Assembly: GCA_015200025.1 (NCBI GenBank)
Contig: CP054186.1
Location: 3,460,643-3,524,642 of the forward strand
Origin: Phycisphaeraceae bacterium
Lineage (GTDB): Bacteria; Planctomycetota; Phycisphaerae; Phycisphaerales; UBA1924
Direction of reading: 5' to 3'
DNA: 64,000 nt
The notes below the pieces were generated by a model. It saw only the letters and a list, made by a program, of their open reading frames with translations. It was not told the origin of the DNA and made no database searches. The position numbers were made by a program, and so were the translations under genes. Below are positions 26,234-34,419 of the stretch, one piece after another (the first letter of the stretch is position 1; the number at the start of each line of letters is the position of its first letter).

Positions 26234-28321
26234 TTAGGGGGTCGGGGTGGGGGTGGTGCGGGTGGTGGGGGGCTGGACGGGCTCGCCCGCGGGTTTCTCG
26301 CTCGTGGAGACGTACCCGTGACGGGCACGCATCGCCGCGAACGTGAAGGGGTTCTCCGGCGGGGCGGTCCCCTCACGCGTCGCCTCCCGCATCATCACCG
26401 CGCGAGAGGCTTCGCCCATCACCGAACGCAGCGACTCCACCGTCACGGGCTCGACCTTCTCGATCATCGCCACCACCACGCTCATCGCGCCGGGGACCGC
26501 AACGCCCACCACGCGGTCCGCGGCCGCCGCCTCGGCGATGTTCACCCTGGGGTCCAGACGCGACGCCACGTCCATCACGCCCGTCCGCAGCGCCGGGACA
26601 TTGAGCTTCGCGTTCCCGGTCTGTACAAGCGTCCGGCTGACGCTCACGCCCTTGCTCACGGTCAGCGGCTCGGGCGCGGGCGATCCCTCGGGCCGCGCCG
26701 ACGCAGCCCGCTCGTTCAGCACGCGGGCCACCGCGTCGAGCCCCTCGCCCGCCGCCAACACCTGCAACTCCGCGAGGCTCTCGGCCAGGGTCCGGTACGC
26801 CCGCAGACGCTTGAGGTCCTCGGCGGCCTGCGCCCGGACCTCGCTCAACTCCGCCGACACCCCCGCGGCCCTCGCCCCGGTGACCCGGAAGTAGACCGTG
26901 TTCCCCAGGAAGTCCGTCGTCGGACGCTCCGTGATGACCACCGCGTTGAGCCGGATCGGCTGCCTCGCCGTCGGGTCCAACTCGCGGAGGTTGAAGGCCG
27001 TCTCGGGCAGCGGCGAACGCTGCGCCCCACGCTGCACGAACGCCGAGCCCACCACCGGCAGCCCCCGGATCTCGTCCATCGTCAACCAGCGGTCCCCGCC
27101 CGAAACAATCGGCGTCGGGAAGTCCACGGGCCCGGGCCAACGCGCGGCATCCGGCTGGCGTGTCTCCGCGCTCACCCGCTCCGCCAGCAACGACGCGACC
27201 TCGCCCAGCGGCTTCCCCGAGGCGTCCCACCCCGCGGCCTCCTGCCTGAACACGTCGTGGGCCAGGCGCAGCAGCGTGTCCGCGTACGTCCCTTTGAGCG
27301 TGCTCAGGTACGCGTCTTTCTGCTTCGGGAACTCGTCCCACGACAACGACGGATTGTCCGCACGCCAACGCTGCTCGAGCACCATCTCGGGAACGTCGAT
27401 GGCCGCGGAGATCGCCGCCCGGTTGATCTCCATCCACTCCAACCGGACCTTCGCGGGCTGCCAATACCCCACGCCGAACTCGTCGTCCCCGGGCTTGACG
27501 CTCTTGTACGCATCGAAGTGCGCCGCGACCTCGTCGTCCGTCGGCTCGGGCCCGCCCGTGAACCGCGCCGAATCGGCGACCACCAGGTCCACCACCGCCC
27601 GATCCATCACCTCGCGGGCCAGGCCGATCACCCGAGGCTCGCTCGCCCGCGGCGCCCGGTCGTGCATCCGCACCAGCGTCAGGATCCCGCTGAGCCGCGC
27701 CAGCGTTTGGGAAAACTGCTCCTCGGTCAGCCGCCCCTGCGCCCCGGCCCGCGCCAGACGCTCGGGCATCGTGTCGCGGATCCGCGTCAACAGACCCTCG
27801 AACGCGGCCTGGTCGCCGAACAGCCGCCGCGACTCCTCGTCGATCTCGGCCAGCGACGGGCGTTCCTTCCCGGCACGCTCGAGCGACGCCCGAGCCGCGC
27901 CCATCGCCTCGCTCTGCACCATCGTGACCATGAACGCCTCGCCCGACGCGAACGTCCGACCGGCCTCCGGCCCTCCCACCAGCCCGGCGCCCTCGGCCTC
28001 CCGGACCAAAAGGAAATAGTGCTCCGTGTTCTCGATCCAGTCCCGGAAGTCCATCGCCGACCCGTCGGGCCGGCGGCCCAGAACGCCCATCTGACGCAGC
28101 GCATCCGTCAGCACGGGCCACTCGCGCAGCGCGCGGTACTCCCAGTCGTACGCCTCGAGGTCCCCCATCCGGACCTTCTCACCCGAAAGCGTGAACGCCA
28201 CTCGCTTCCGCGGATCCCCGAATAGGTTCTGCACCGCCTGCGGCGCCAGGAACGCCAGCATCAGCAGCGAGCCGCCGATCACCAGGATCCACTTGTTGTA
28301 CTTCCTCAGGACCTTGACCAT
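26234..28321 (-). CDS. Membrane-anchored SurA/PpiD-like periplasmic chaperone
   Basis: This 695-residue protein has an N-terminal membrane anchor (KYNKWILVIGGSLLMLAFLA). A helical segment follows that looks like SurA_N (KVRMGDLEAYDWEYRALREW), then a long helical periplasmic part (DDEVAAHFDAYKS). The layout follows PpiD: anchor, SurA-like N domain, parvulin-like middle and helical C-part. A catalytic parvulin domain is not clearly visible, so it may act only as a chaperone for exported proteins, possibly including T2SS cargo or the giant secretin (inference). I chose ATG 28321 for its GGAAGGAG. The C-terminus ends in a Pro/Thr-rich tail. Confidence 0.6.
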   Translation of the reverse strand: MVKVLRKYNKWILVIGGSLLMLAFLAPQAVQNLFGDPRKRVAFTLSGEKVRMGDLEAYDWEYRALREWPVLTDALRQMGVLGRRPDGSAMDFRDWIENTEHYFLLVREAEGAGLVGGPEAGRTFASGEAFMVTMVQSEAMGAARASLERAGKERPSLAEIDEESRRLFGDQAAFEGLLTRIRDTMPERLARAGAQGRLTEEQFSQTLARLSGILTLVRMHDRAPRASEPRVIGLAREVMDRAVVDLVVADSARFTGGPEPTDDEVAAHFDAYKSVKPGDDEFGVGYWQPAKVRLEWMEINRAAISAAIDVPEMVLEQRWRADNPSLSWDEFPKQKDAYLSTLKGTYADTLLRLAHDVFRQEAAGWDASGKPLGEVASLLAERVSAETRQPDAARWPGPVDFPTPIVSGGDRWLTMDEIRGLPVVGSAFVQRGAQRSPLPETAFNLRELDPTARQPIRLNAVVITERPTTDFLGNTVYFRVTGARAAGVSAELSEVRAQAAEDLKRLRAYRTLAESLAELQVLAAGEGLDAVARVLNERAASARPEGSPAPEPLTVSKGVSVSRTLVQTGNAKLNVPALRTGVMDVASRLDPRVNIAEAAAADRVVGVAVPGAMSVVVAMIEKVEPVTVESLRSVMGEASRAVMMREATREGTAPPENPFTFAAMRARHGYVSTSEKPAGEPVQPPTTRTTPTPTP

Positions 28322-28429
28322 GCTGCTCCTTCCGCGCCCGCCCACGCGCGGCGGGCGGGTGGAGGGGGACCGCCGCGGGCCCCGGGACTGCCCGGGCGCG
28401 ACGCTCCCCCCACGCCGGGGACCCCGGGA

Positions 28430-29029
28430 TCAGCGGTAGAACTCGACGATCAGGTTCGGGTTGCAGTCGAAGGGGATCTGGTCGCTCGTGGGCAACGCGA
28501 CGACCCGGATGGTCAGTTCGCTGGGGTTGAAATCCAGCCACTCGCCCATCTCGTGCCCCGGGAGGCTCTCCATCGCCTCCTTCGCCAGCTTGTGCACCTT
28601 GTCCTTGAGCGTCACCACGTCGCCCACGTCCACCGAGTAGCTCGGGCGGTCGACCTTCTTCCCGTTCACACGCACGTGCCCGTGCGCCACCAACTGCCGC
28701 GCGGCCCAGATCGTCCGCGCCAGCCCCGCACGACGCACCACGTTGTCCAGGCGACGCTCGAGGAGCTGCATCAGCACCTCGCCCGTGTTGCCCGGGCGGC
28801 GGGCCGCCTCGGCGATGAACCGCCGGAACTGCTGCTCCTGCACGCAGTAGTGATACTTGACCTTCTGCTTCTCGTTGAGACGGATCCCGTACGCGCGGAG
28901 CCGCCGGCCTCGGTACCCGTGCATCCCGGGGTAGACCAGTTGACGCTTGCTGGTGTGCTTCGGGGTGTCCACGATCGGGACGCCCACGCGACGAGACAAC
29001 TTCAGCTTCGGACCGACGTAACGGGCCAT
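28430..29029 (-). CDS. rpsD: 30S ribosomal protein S4
   Basis: This 199-residue protein has the full S4 fold: basic N-terminal part (MARYVGPKLKLSRR), RRLDNVVRRAGLARTIWAARQ, and the S4 RNA-binding motif with VAHGHVRVNGKKVD. It ends in the typical IVEFYR. It lacks the N-terminal zinc-binding cysteines, so it is the zinc-free type. S4 binds 16S rRNA early in 30S assembly. GGAGG lies 7 nt upstream of ATG 29029. It stands alone, not in an S13-S11-S4-rpoA operon, divergent from purF. Confidence 0.97.
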   Translation of the reverse strand: MARYVGPKLKLSRRVGVPIVDTPKHTSKRQLVYPGMHGYRGRRLRAYGIRLNEKQKVKYHYCVQEQQFRRFIAEAARRPGNTGEVLMQLLERRLDNVVRRAGLARTIWAARQLVAHGHVRVNGKKVDRPSYSVDVGDVVTLKDKVHKLAKEAMESLPGHEMGEWLDFNPSELTIRVVALPTSDQIPFDCNPNLIVEFYR

Positions 29030-29186
29030 GCAGAACCTCCGTCCTCACCGCGCGAGGGCCGCACGGGGGTGCCGCGGGCGTGACGCTCGCGGCGATCGGG
29101 CCGGTGGACCGAGTCTTCGGGCCGGCCGTGGTGATCCGGTCCGGACACGCGACCCCACGCTGGGGACGGTGCCGGTTCGGGCCTCT

Positions 29187-29215
29187 ATTGAAGACACCCC
29201 GACCCGCCGCGTCAA
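29187..29215 (-). promoter_or_regulatory. Candidate promoter for rpsD
   Basis: On the minus strand TTGACG (29215-29210) and TTCAAT (29192-29187) are separated by 17 nt, giving an mRNA leader of about 150 nt for rpsD. The rest of the 276-nt rpsD-purF gap holds no gene. purF has only TATCCT (29289-29294) 11 nt before its ATG, so its leader would be very short. Confidence 0.45.
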
Positions 29216-29305
29216 CCATGCCCCTCATCGCCGCACCGGACACCACCCGCCCAGCAACCTCACGCCTCGCCACGCCCCCGCCGGAGACTATCCTCCCTCA
29301 CGCCC

Positions 29306-30811
29306 ATGCCCAAACCCCCGCGAACACCCGCCCCCCTCGACGCCACGCCCCCGACGTTCCACCTCCCTCAACTCGCCCAGCCGCTCGACCCTCCGCCGAA
29401 GGAAAAGTGCGGCGTTTTCGCCGTCTGGGGGCACCACGCCCCGGCCCGCCTCTCCTACTTGGGCCTCTACGCCCAGCAGCACCGCGGGCAGGAATCCGCC
29501 GGGATCGTCGTGAGCGACGGCCGACGACTCGCCGGACACACCGGCATGGGCCTGGTCCCCGAGGTCTTCACCGACCGCGTCATCGAACACCTCGACCGCG
29601 CCACGCCCGTCGCGGCGATCGGGCACAACCGCTATTCGACCGCCGGCGGCAGCGTCTCCTGCAACGCCCAGCCGCTCCTGGAATCCTACATCGCGGGCCA
29701 GGTCGCCGTCGCGCACAACGGGAACCTCATCAACGCCGCTCCCCTCCGGCGACGCTTCGAAGAGGCCGGTCACCTCTTCCACACCACCAGCGACACCGAG
29801 GTCATCATCCACCTGCTCGCCTCCCCCGAGCAACAGGCCTCGCCCGACCCGCTCGCCGCCACGCTCCGCCGGCTTCAAGGCGCCTTCAGCCTCGTGTTCC
29901 TCTTCCCGGACCGCATCGAGGCGGCCCGCGACCCCTGGGGCTGGCGCCCGCTGACCCTGGGCAAAACCCCCGACGGCGCGCACGTCGTCGCCAGCGAGAC
30001 CGTCGCGCTCCACGTGGTCAACGCCGAGCCGGTCCGGGACATCGAGCCCGGCGAGATCGTGACCATCGACGCCTCGGGCGTCCGTTCGCGCCGCTTCGCC
30101 GACCCCTCGGCCCCGCTGGCCCAGTGCGTGTTCGAGCACGTCTACTTCGCCAACCCCGCCAGCGTCGTCTTCGGCCAGAACGTCCAGGTCGCCCGCGAAC
30201 GCATGGGCGAACGCCTCGCCAAGGAGGCGCCCGTCCCCGCCGATTTCGTCATGCCCATGCCCGACTCGGGCCGCTCCGCCGCCGCCGGGTACGCCCGCGC
30301 CAGCGGCATCCCCTACCGCGAGGGCATCGTCCCCAACCGCTACGTCGGCCGCACCTTCATCAAGCCCACCCACACCGAGCGCGTCGCCGCCGTGCGCCTC
30401 AAGCTCAACGTCGTCGAGGACATCGTCCGCGACCGCCGCATCGTCGTCGTCGACGATTCCATCGTCCGCGGGACGACCACCAAGGCCAAGATGGACCAGC
30501 TCCGCGCCGCCGGCGCACGCGAGATCCACCTGCGCATCTCCTGCCCCCCGATCCGCCACCCCTGCTCCTTCGGCGTTGATTTCGCCACCCGCGAACAGCT
30601 CATCGCCCACGGGCGCACCGTCGAGCAGATCCGCGCCTTCCTCGGCGTCGATTCGCTCCACTACCTCACGATCGAAGGGCTCCTTGCCTGCATGGACCGC
30701 CCGGCCGCCGACTATTGCACCGGGTGCTACACGGGTGATTACCGCCTCGACGTCGAGCACCCGCAGGCCGAGGCCGTCCTCCACTCCGATCAGCTCCCCA
30801 TGTTCCCCTGA
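29306..30811 (+). CDS. purF: Amidophosphoribosyltransferase (Fe-S type PurF)
   Basis: This 501-residue enzyme makes phosphoribosylamine from PRPP and glutamine, the first step of purine synthesis. A propeptide of about 34 residues precedes the Ntn nucleophile in KEKCGVFAVWG (Cys35). The glutaminase motifs YAQQHRGQESAG and GHNRYSTAGG and the PRPP loop VVVDDSIVRGTTT are present. The cysteine pattern AQCVFEHVYF, ISCPPIRHPCSFG and YCTGCYTGDY matches the 4Fe-4S ligands of the Bacillus-type enzyme. Cleavage of the propeptide and cluster insertion would be needed for activity. The iscSUA cluster converges on it across a shared terminator. Confidence 0.95.
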   Translation: MPKPPRTPAPLDATPPTFHLPQLAQPLDPPPKEKCGVFAVWGHHAPARLSYLGLYAQQHRGQESAGIVVSDGRRLAGHTGMGLVPEVFTDRVIEHLDRATPVAAIGHNRYSTAGGSVSCNAQPLLESYIAGQVAVAHNGNLINAAPLRRRFEEAGHLFHTTSDTEVIIHLLASPEQQASPDPLAATLRRLQGAFSLVFLFPDRIEAARDPWGWRPLTLGKTPDGAHVVASETVALHVVNAEPVRDIEPGEIVTIDASGVRSRRFADPSAPLAQCVFEHVYFANPASVVFGQNVQVARERMGERLAKEAPVPADFVMPMPDSGRSAAAGYARASGIPYREGIVPNRYVGRTFIKPTHTERVAAVRLKLNVVEDIVRDRRIVVVDDSIVRGTTTKAKMDQLRAAGAREIHLRISCPPIRHPCSFGVDFATREQLIAHGRTVEQIRAFLGVDSLHYLTIEGLLACMDRPAADYCTGCYTGDYRLDVEHPQAEAVLHSDQLPMFP

Positions 30812-30838
30812 CCGTCCCCGCCGTCCTCCCGCCCCACG

Positions 30839-30866
30839 AAAAACCCGCGCCGAGCAGCGCGGGTTT
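30839..30866. terminator. Bidirectional terminator between purF and iscA
   Basis: A perfect 7-bp stem CCCGCGC/GCGCGGG (30844-30850 with 30857-30863) has a 6-nt loop and is flanked by AAAAA on the left and TTT on the right. Read on the minus strand it ends in TTTTT, so it is stronger for the isc operon, but it can serve both converging genes. Confidence 0.7.
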
Positions 30867-30926
30867 CGGGGGAAAGCCTGTGGTGGTGGGTGGGTAGGGT
30901 GAAGAGTGGTGGGGGGTGGTGGGGGG

Positions 30927-31298
30927 TTATGCCGAGAAACTATGCCCGCACCCGCAGGTGCTGGTCGCGTTGGGGTTGTTGAAGACAAACCCGCGGCCCA
31001 TGATCTCGTCGCGGAAATCGACCGTCACGCCGCCGAGGTAGAGCATGCTCTTGGGGTCGCAGATGATGCGCACGCCGTGCTGCTCGAAGACCTCGTCGGT
31101 CTCCTTGACCGTCTCGGTCAGGTCGAGGATGTAGGAGAACCCGGAGCACCCGCCGCCCTTGACGCCCACCCGCAGGTGGACCTTCCCCGCGTCGAGCTCC
31201 TGCTCCGCGATGATCTTCTTGATCTCTTTCGCGGCCAGCTCCGAGAGGTTCACCGGAGCCTCCGTGTTGGTCGCGGTCCCGGTCGTGGTCGTCGTCAT
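30927..31298 (-). CDS. iscA: A-type Fe-S carrier (IscA/ErpA family)
   Basis: This 123-residue protein has a Thr-rich lead and then the HesB-like domain with all three conserved cysteines: VKGGGCSGFSY and TSTCGCGHSFS at the C-terminus. A-type carriers receive clusters from IscU and pass them to targets, especially 4Fe-4S proteins. GGAGA precedes ATG 31298, and a TAGAAT at 31347-31342 could give it an additional internal promoter. It is last in iscS-iscU-iscA. Confidence 0.93.
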   Translation of the reverse strand: MTTTTTGTATNTEAPVNLSELAAKEIKKIIAEQELDAGKVHLRVGVKGGGCSGFSYILDLTETVKETDEVFEQHGVRIICDPKSMLYLGGVTVDFRDEIMGRGFVFNNPNATSTCGCGHSFSA

Positions 31299-31368
31299 GG
31301 TCGGTTCTCCGCGTGGCCCGCGGTCGCGGGCCGGTCATCCGATTCTACGTCCCCCGGGGGCGGGGGGT

Positions 31369-31812
31369 TCACCCGTGGGCCGGGGCCGCGTGGGCGTCCT
31401 GCCCGGCGGGGGCTTCGAGCCCGTTCTTTCGCCGATAATCCGCGATCGCCGCCCTCACCGCGTCCTCGGCCAGCACCGAGCAGTGGATCTTCACCGGCGG
31501 GAGGCTCAGCTCCTCGACGATCTGCGTGTTCTTGAGCGCCTCGGCCTCGTCGAGCGTCCGCCCCTTGATCCATTCGGTCGCCAGCGAGCTCGACGCGATG
31601 GCCGACCCGCACCCGAAGGTCTTGAACCGGGCGTCCTCGATGACACCCTTCTCGTTGACCTTGAGTTGCAGCTGCATCACGTCGCCGCACTCGGGCGCGC
31701 CGACGAGGCCCACGCCGATGTCCTTGCGTTCCTTGATTTCCTTCTGCGTGCCGAACGTCCCGACGTTCCTCGGGTTCTCGTAATGCTCGATGATCTTGGG
31801 GCCGTAGGCCAT
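31369..31812 (-). CDS. iscU: Fe-S cluster scaffold IscU
   Basis: This 147-residue protein has the three scaffold cysteines, in PECGDVM (near 41), FGCGSAIASSS (near 66) and KIHCSVLAE (near 109). Cluster assembly on these cysteines uses sulfur from IscS. I chose ATG 31812 because GGAGG lies about 10 nt upstream. It sits between iscS and iscA with gaps of about 70 nt. The C-terminal tail after RRKNGLEAP is a short disordered extension. No hscA, hscB, fdx or iscR is in this cluster. Confidence 0.95.
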   Translation of the reverse strand: MAYGPKIIEHYENPRNVGTFGTQKEIKERKDIGVGLVGAPECGDVMQLQLKVNEKGVIEDARFKTFGCGSAIASSSLATEWIKGRTLDEAEALKNTQIVEELSLPPVKIHCSVLAEDAVRAAIADYRRKNGLEAPAGQDAHAAPAHG

Positions 31813-31881
31813 GCGGGGGTCCTCCGATGCGTCGGGCCGCCGTGTCAAGGGGCCCGGGGTTCGTGGTCGGGTGGCGGACGG

Positions 31882-33120
31882 TCAGTGGTGGGCCCACTCG
31901 ACCTTGGAGAGGTCGATGCCCTCCTTGTACATGTCGTACAGCGGCGAGAGCTCGCGGAGCTTGAGCACCGACGTCACGATCTTCTCGACCGCGAAATCCA
32001 CGTCGGCCTCCGTCGTCCAGCGGCCCAGCGACAGGCGGAGCGAGCTGTGCGCCAACTCATCGCCCACGCCCAATGCCTTGAGCACGTAGCTCGGCTCCAG
32101 GCTCGCGCTCGTGCACGCCGACCCCGACGAGCACGCGATCTCCTTCACCGCCATCATCAGGCTCTCGCCCTCAACAAACCCGAACGAGATGTTCGCGATG
32201 TGCGGCAGGCGACGCTCCGCGTGCCCGTTCACCTGCGTCACCTCCAGCCGGGACGTCACCCCCTGCTCCAGACGACGCCGCAGGGCCAGCAGCCTCGCGC
32301 CGTCCGCCCCCATCTCCGCCGCCGCGATCTCGCACGCCTTCCCCAGCCCCACGATCCCCGTCACGTTGAGCGTCCCCGACCGGAACCCCCGCTCCTGCCC
32401 GCCGCCGTCGATCATCGCCTGCAGACGCACCCGCGGCTTACGACGCCGCACGTACAACGCCCCCACACCCTTGGGCCCGTACAGCTTGTGCCCGCTCAGC
32501 GTCAGCAGGTCAACCTTCGCCTCTTCCACGTCCGTGGGCATCTTCCCGGCCCACTGCGTCGCGTCCGTGTGGAAAATCACCCCGCGATCATGGCACAGCG
32601 CCCCGATCTCCGGGACCTCGTTGATCGTCCCGATCTCGTTGTTCGCCCACATGATCGACACCAGGATCGTGTCCTCACGCATCGCCCCACGCACCATTTC
32701 CGCCGTGATCACCCCGTCCCGCGGCGGCTCCAGGAAGGTCACGTCGAACCCCTCCTTCTGCAGCCGCTTGCACGGGTCCAGCGTCGCCTTGTGCTCGTGC
32801 GTCGCCGTGATGATGTGCCCACGCCCCGCCGAGCCCGCCGGCGCCCGCTCGTAGATCGACGCCGCACCCTTGATCGCCAGGTTGTTCCCCTCCGTCGACC
32901 CGCTCGTGAAAATGATCTCCTTCGGGTCCGCCCCCAGCAACGCCGCCACCTTCTCGCGTGCCTCGTCCACCGCCTCCTCGGCCTCCCACCCGAACCGATG
33001 GTTCCGGCTCCCGGGGTTCCCGAACTTCTCCGTGAAATACGGCAGCATCGCCTCGACCACCCGAGGGTCGCACGGCGTCGTCGCCGCATGGTCCATGTAA
33101 ATCGATCTCGTCGCCGACAT
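31882..33120 (-). CDS. iscS: Cysteine desulfurase IscS
   Basis: This 412-residue PLP enzyme removes sulfur from cysteine for Fe-S assembly. Visible are [13 protein letters not shown] at the start, ATEHKA-like [10 protein letters not shown], the PLP lysine in [11 protein letters not shown] (near 207), and the mobile-loop cysteine in [14 protein letters not shown] (near 334), typical of the IscS/NifS group I. I chose ATG 33120 because GGAGGAGG lies about 9 nt upstream; a longer frame to 33168 is unsupported. It is the first gene of iscS-iscU-iscA. Confidence 0.96.
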   Translation of the reverse strand: MSATRSIYMDHAATTPCDPRVVEAMLPYFTEKFGNPGSRNHRFGWEAEEAVDEAREKVAALLGADPKEIIFTSGSTEGNNLAIKGAASIYERAPAGSAGRGHIITATHEHKATLDPCKRLQKEGFDVTFLEPPRDGVITAEMVRGAMREDTILVSIMWANNEIGTINEVPEIGALCHDRGVIFHTDATQWAGKMPTDVEEAKVDLLTLSGHKLYGPKGVGALYVRRRKPRVRLQAMIDGGGQERGFRSGTLNVTGIVGLGKACEIAAAEMGADGARLLALRRRLEQGVTSRLEVTQVNGHAERRLPHIANISFGFVEGESLMMAVKEIACSSGSACTSASLEPSYVLKALGVGDELAHSSLRLSLGRWTTEADVDFAVEKIVTSVLKLRELSPLYDMYKEGIDLSKVEWAHH

Positions 33121-33181
33121 CCCGTGCCTCCTCCCCACCCCGCACACCGAACCCCAAAGCGGACTCATCCGTCTTGATCTT

Positions 33182-33224
33182 TAGAATCATTCTACTATAG
33201 GGCGGGTTTTCAGCCCCCTTCAAG
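33182..33224 (-). promoter_or_regulatory. Candidate isc promoter with overlapping palindrome
   Basis: On the minus strand TTGAAG (33224-33219) and TATAGT (33199-33194) are 19 nt apart, followed directly by TAGAAT. The latter is part of a perfect palindrome TAGAAT-C/G-ATTCTA at 33182-33194, about 62 nt upstream of iscS. An AT-rich palindrome over the -10/start region is what a repressor such as an Rrf2-family Fe-S sensor would use; no such regulator gene is in the window. Confidence 0.4.
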
Positions 33225-33333
33225 CGTGTGGCATCCGCATGGATTCGATGCCAAAGGCCCACCCGACTCACCCCGTGCCCCACAGATCCGTGATACGGCC
33301 CACCAGCCCGGGGCCCGGGCGTAACCTGACCCC

Positions 33334-33711
33334 ATGACCACCTTTGCCTCGCCCCACGGCTTCCCCCCGCCCCCGCGCCACGCCCCGCACGCGCTGCCCA
33401 GCCCCGCCGGGATCACCGTCGCCGGCTTCCAAGCCTTGATCCGGGACCGCTATTACCCGACCGACACCGCCCGGGGCCCGGCGGGCACCTTCCTCCTCTT
33501 CGCCGAAGAAGTCGGAGAGCTCGCCACCGCCCTCCACGACAACCGCCCCGGCTCGACCCCCACGCCGGCCCAGCGGGCCAACCTCGAAGAAGAACTCGTC
33601 GACGTCCTCGCCTGGCTCGCGACCCTCGCGAACATCACCGGCGTCGACCTCGAACACGCCCTCACGAAATACACCGACCGCGAACGCGTCAAGGGCGTCA
33701 AGCCGGTCTGA
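33334..33711 (+). CDS. MazG-like nucleotide pyrophosphohydrolase
   Basis: This 125-residue protein has a Pro-rich N-terminus, then a single MazG-like domain: FAEEVGELATAL (near 56) and LEEELVDVLAWLATLANI (near 84), the acidic pairs that bind Mg2+ in all-alpha NTP pyrophosphatases. The family hydrolyses (d)NTPs to monophosphates; the substrate here is unknown. TAACCT (33322-33327) ends 6 nt before ATG 33334 and there is no ribosome binding site, suggesting a leaderless message. Its stop lies 2 nt from the converging LOG gene stop. Confidence 0.85.
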   Translation: MTTFASPHGFPPPPRHAPHALPSPAGITVAGFQALIRDRYYPTDTARGPAGTFLLFAEEVGELATALHDNRPGSTPTPAQRANLEEELVDVLAWLATLANITGVDLEHALTKYTDRERVKGVKPV

Positions 33712-33713
33712 TC

Positions 33714-34271
33714 TCACCGCCCGCACGCCGCCGACGACATCGCGTCGAGCAACGCCCCGGGCTCACGCGCCACCACCAGCGCCCGATCCACCGGAACACG
33801 CAAAAACCCACGGCCCTCGACCCCGCGGAGCCACCCGATCAGCCCGTCGTAAAACCCCCCCGTATTGAGCAGCCCGACCGGGCGGTCGTGGATCCCCAGC
33901 TGCAACCACGCGAGGGCCTCGAAAAGCTCGTCCAGCGTCCCGTACCCGCCCGGCAACGCCACAAACCCCTCGGCGATCGACACCATCATCATCTTCCGCT
34001 GATGCATCGTCTCGACCACGTCGAGCTGCGCCAAGCCCGTGTGCGCCGTTTCCATGTCCACGAGCTGACGGGTGATCACCCCGCGGACGTGCCCCCCCCG
34101 CGACAGAACTCCGTCGGCGACCGCCCCCATCAGCCCCGCCCGACCGCCGCCGTACACCAGCGAGATCCCTAGCTCGCCCATCGCCTCACCCAACCGACGG
34201 GCCGCGTCCGCGAACGCCCCGTCGAGCCCCGCCCCCGAACCGCAATAGACACACAGCCGCTCCAGCGCCAT
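33714..34271 (-). CDS. LOG-family phosphoribohydrolase
   Basis: This 185-residue protein begins RLCVYCGSGAG and has the family signatures VYGGGRAGLMGAVAD, HQRKMMM and PGGYGTLDELFEALAW (near 107). LOG proteins release the base from nucleoside monophosphates; the bacterial members are annotated as cytokinin-activating or AMP nucleosidase-like. I chose ATG 34271 because TATGCT (34282-34277) ends 5 nt before it, again a leaderless arrangement, and homology starts immediately. The open frame upstream to 34394 is low complexity. Confidence 0.9.
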   Translation of the reverse strand: MALERLCVYCGSGAGLDGAFADAARRLGEAMGELGISLVYGGGRAGLMGAVADGVLSRGGHVRGVITRQLVDMETAHTGLAQLDVVETMHQRKMMMVSIAEGFVALPGGYGTLDELFEALAWLQLGIHDRPVGLLNTGGFYDGLIGWLRGVEGRGFLRVPVDRALVVAREPGALLDAMSSAACGR

Positions 34272-34341
34272 CCCCGAGCATAGACCCCGCTGACGAATTC
34301 GCGACGGTGGTGGGGGGGGAGGAGGCGACGGAGACCGGGCG

Positions 34342-34377
34342 AAAAAAGACCGAGGCCACGGTTCCCCGCGGCCTCGG
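34342..34377 (-). terminator. Terminator of the subtilisin-like protease gene
   Basis: On the minus strand a perfect 8-bp stem CCGAGGCC/GGCCTCGG with a 12-nt loop is followed by TCTTTTTT. It lies 43 nt after the protease stop codon at 34420. Confidence 0.8.
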
Positions 34378-34419
34378 GTGAACAGGGCGCTCACACACGC
34401 CCCGCGAGTTCGTGCGACG

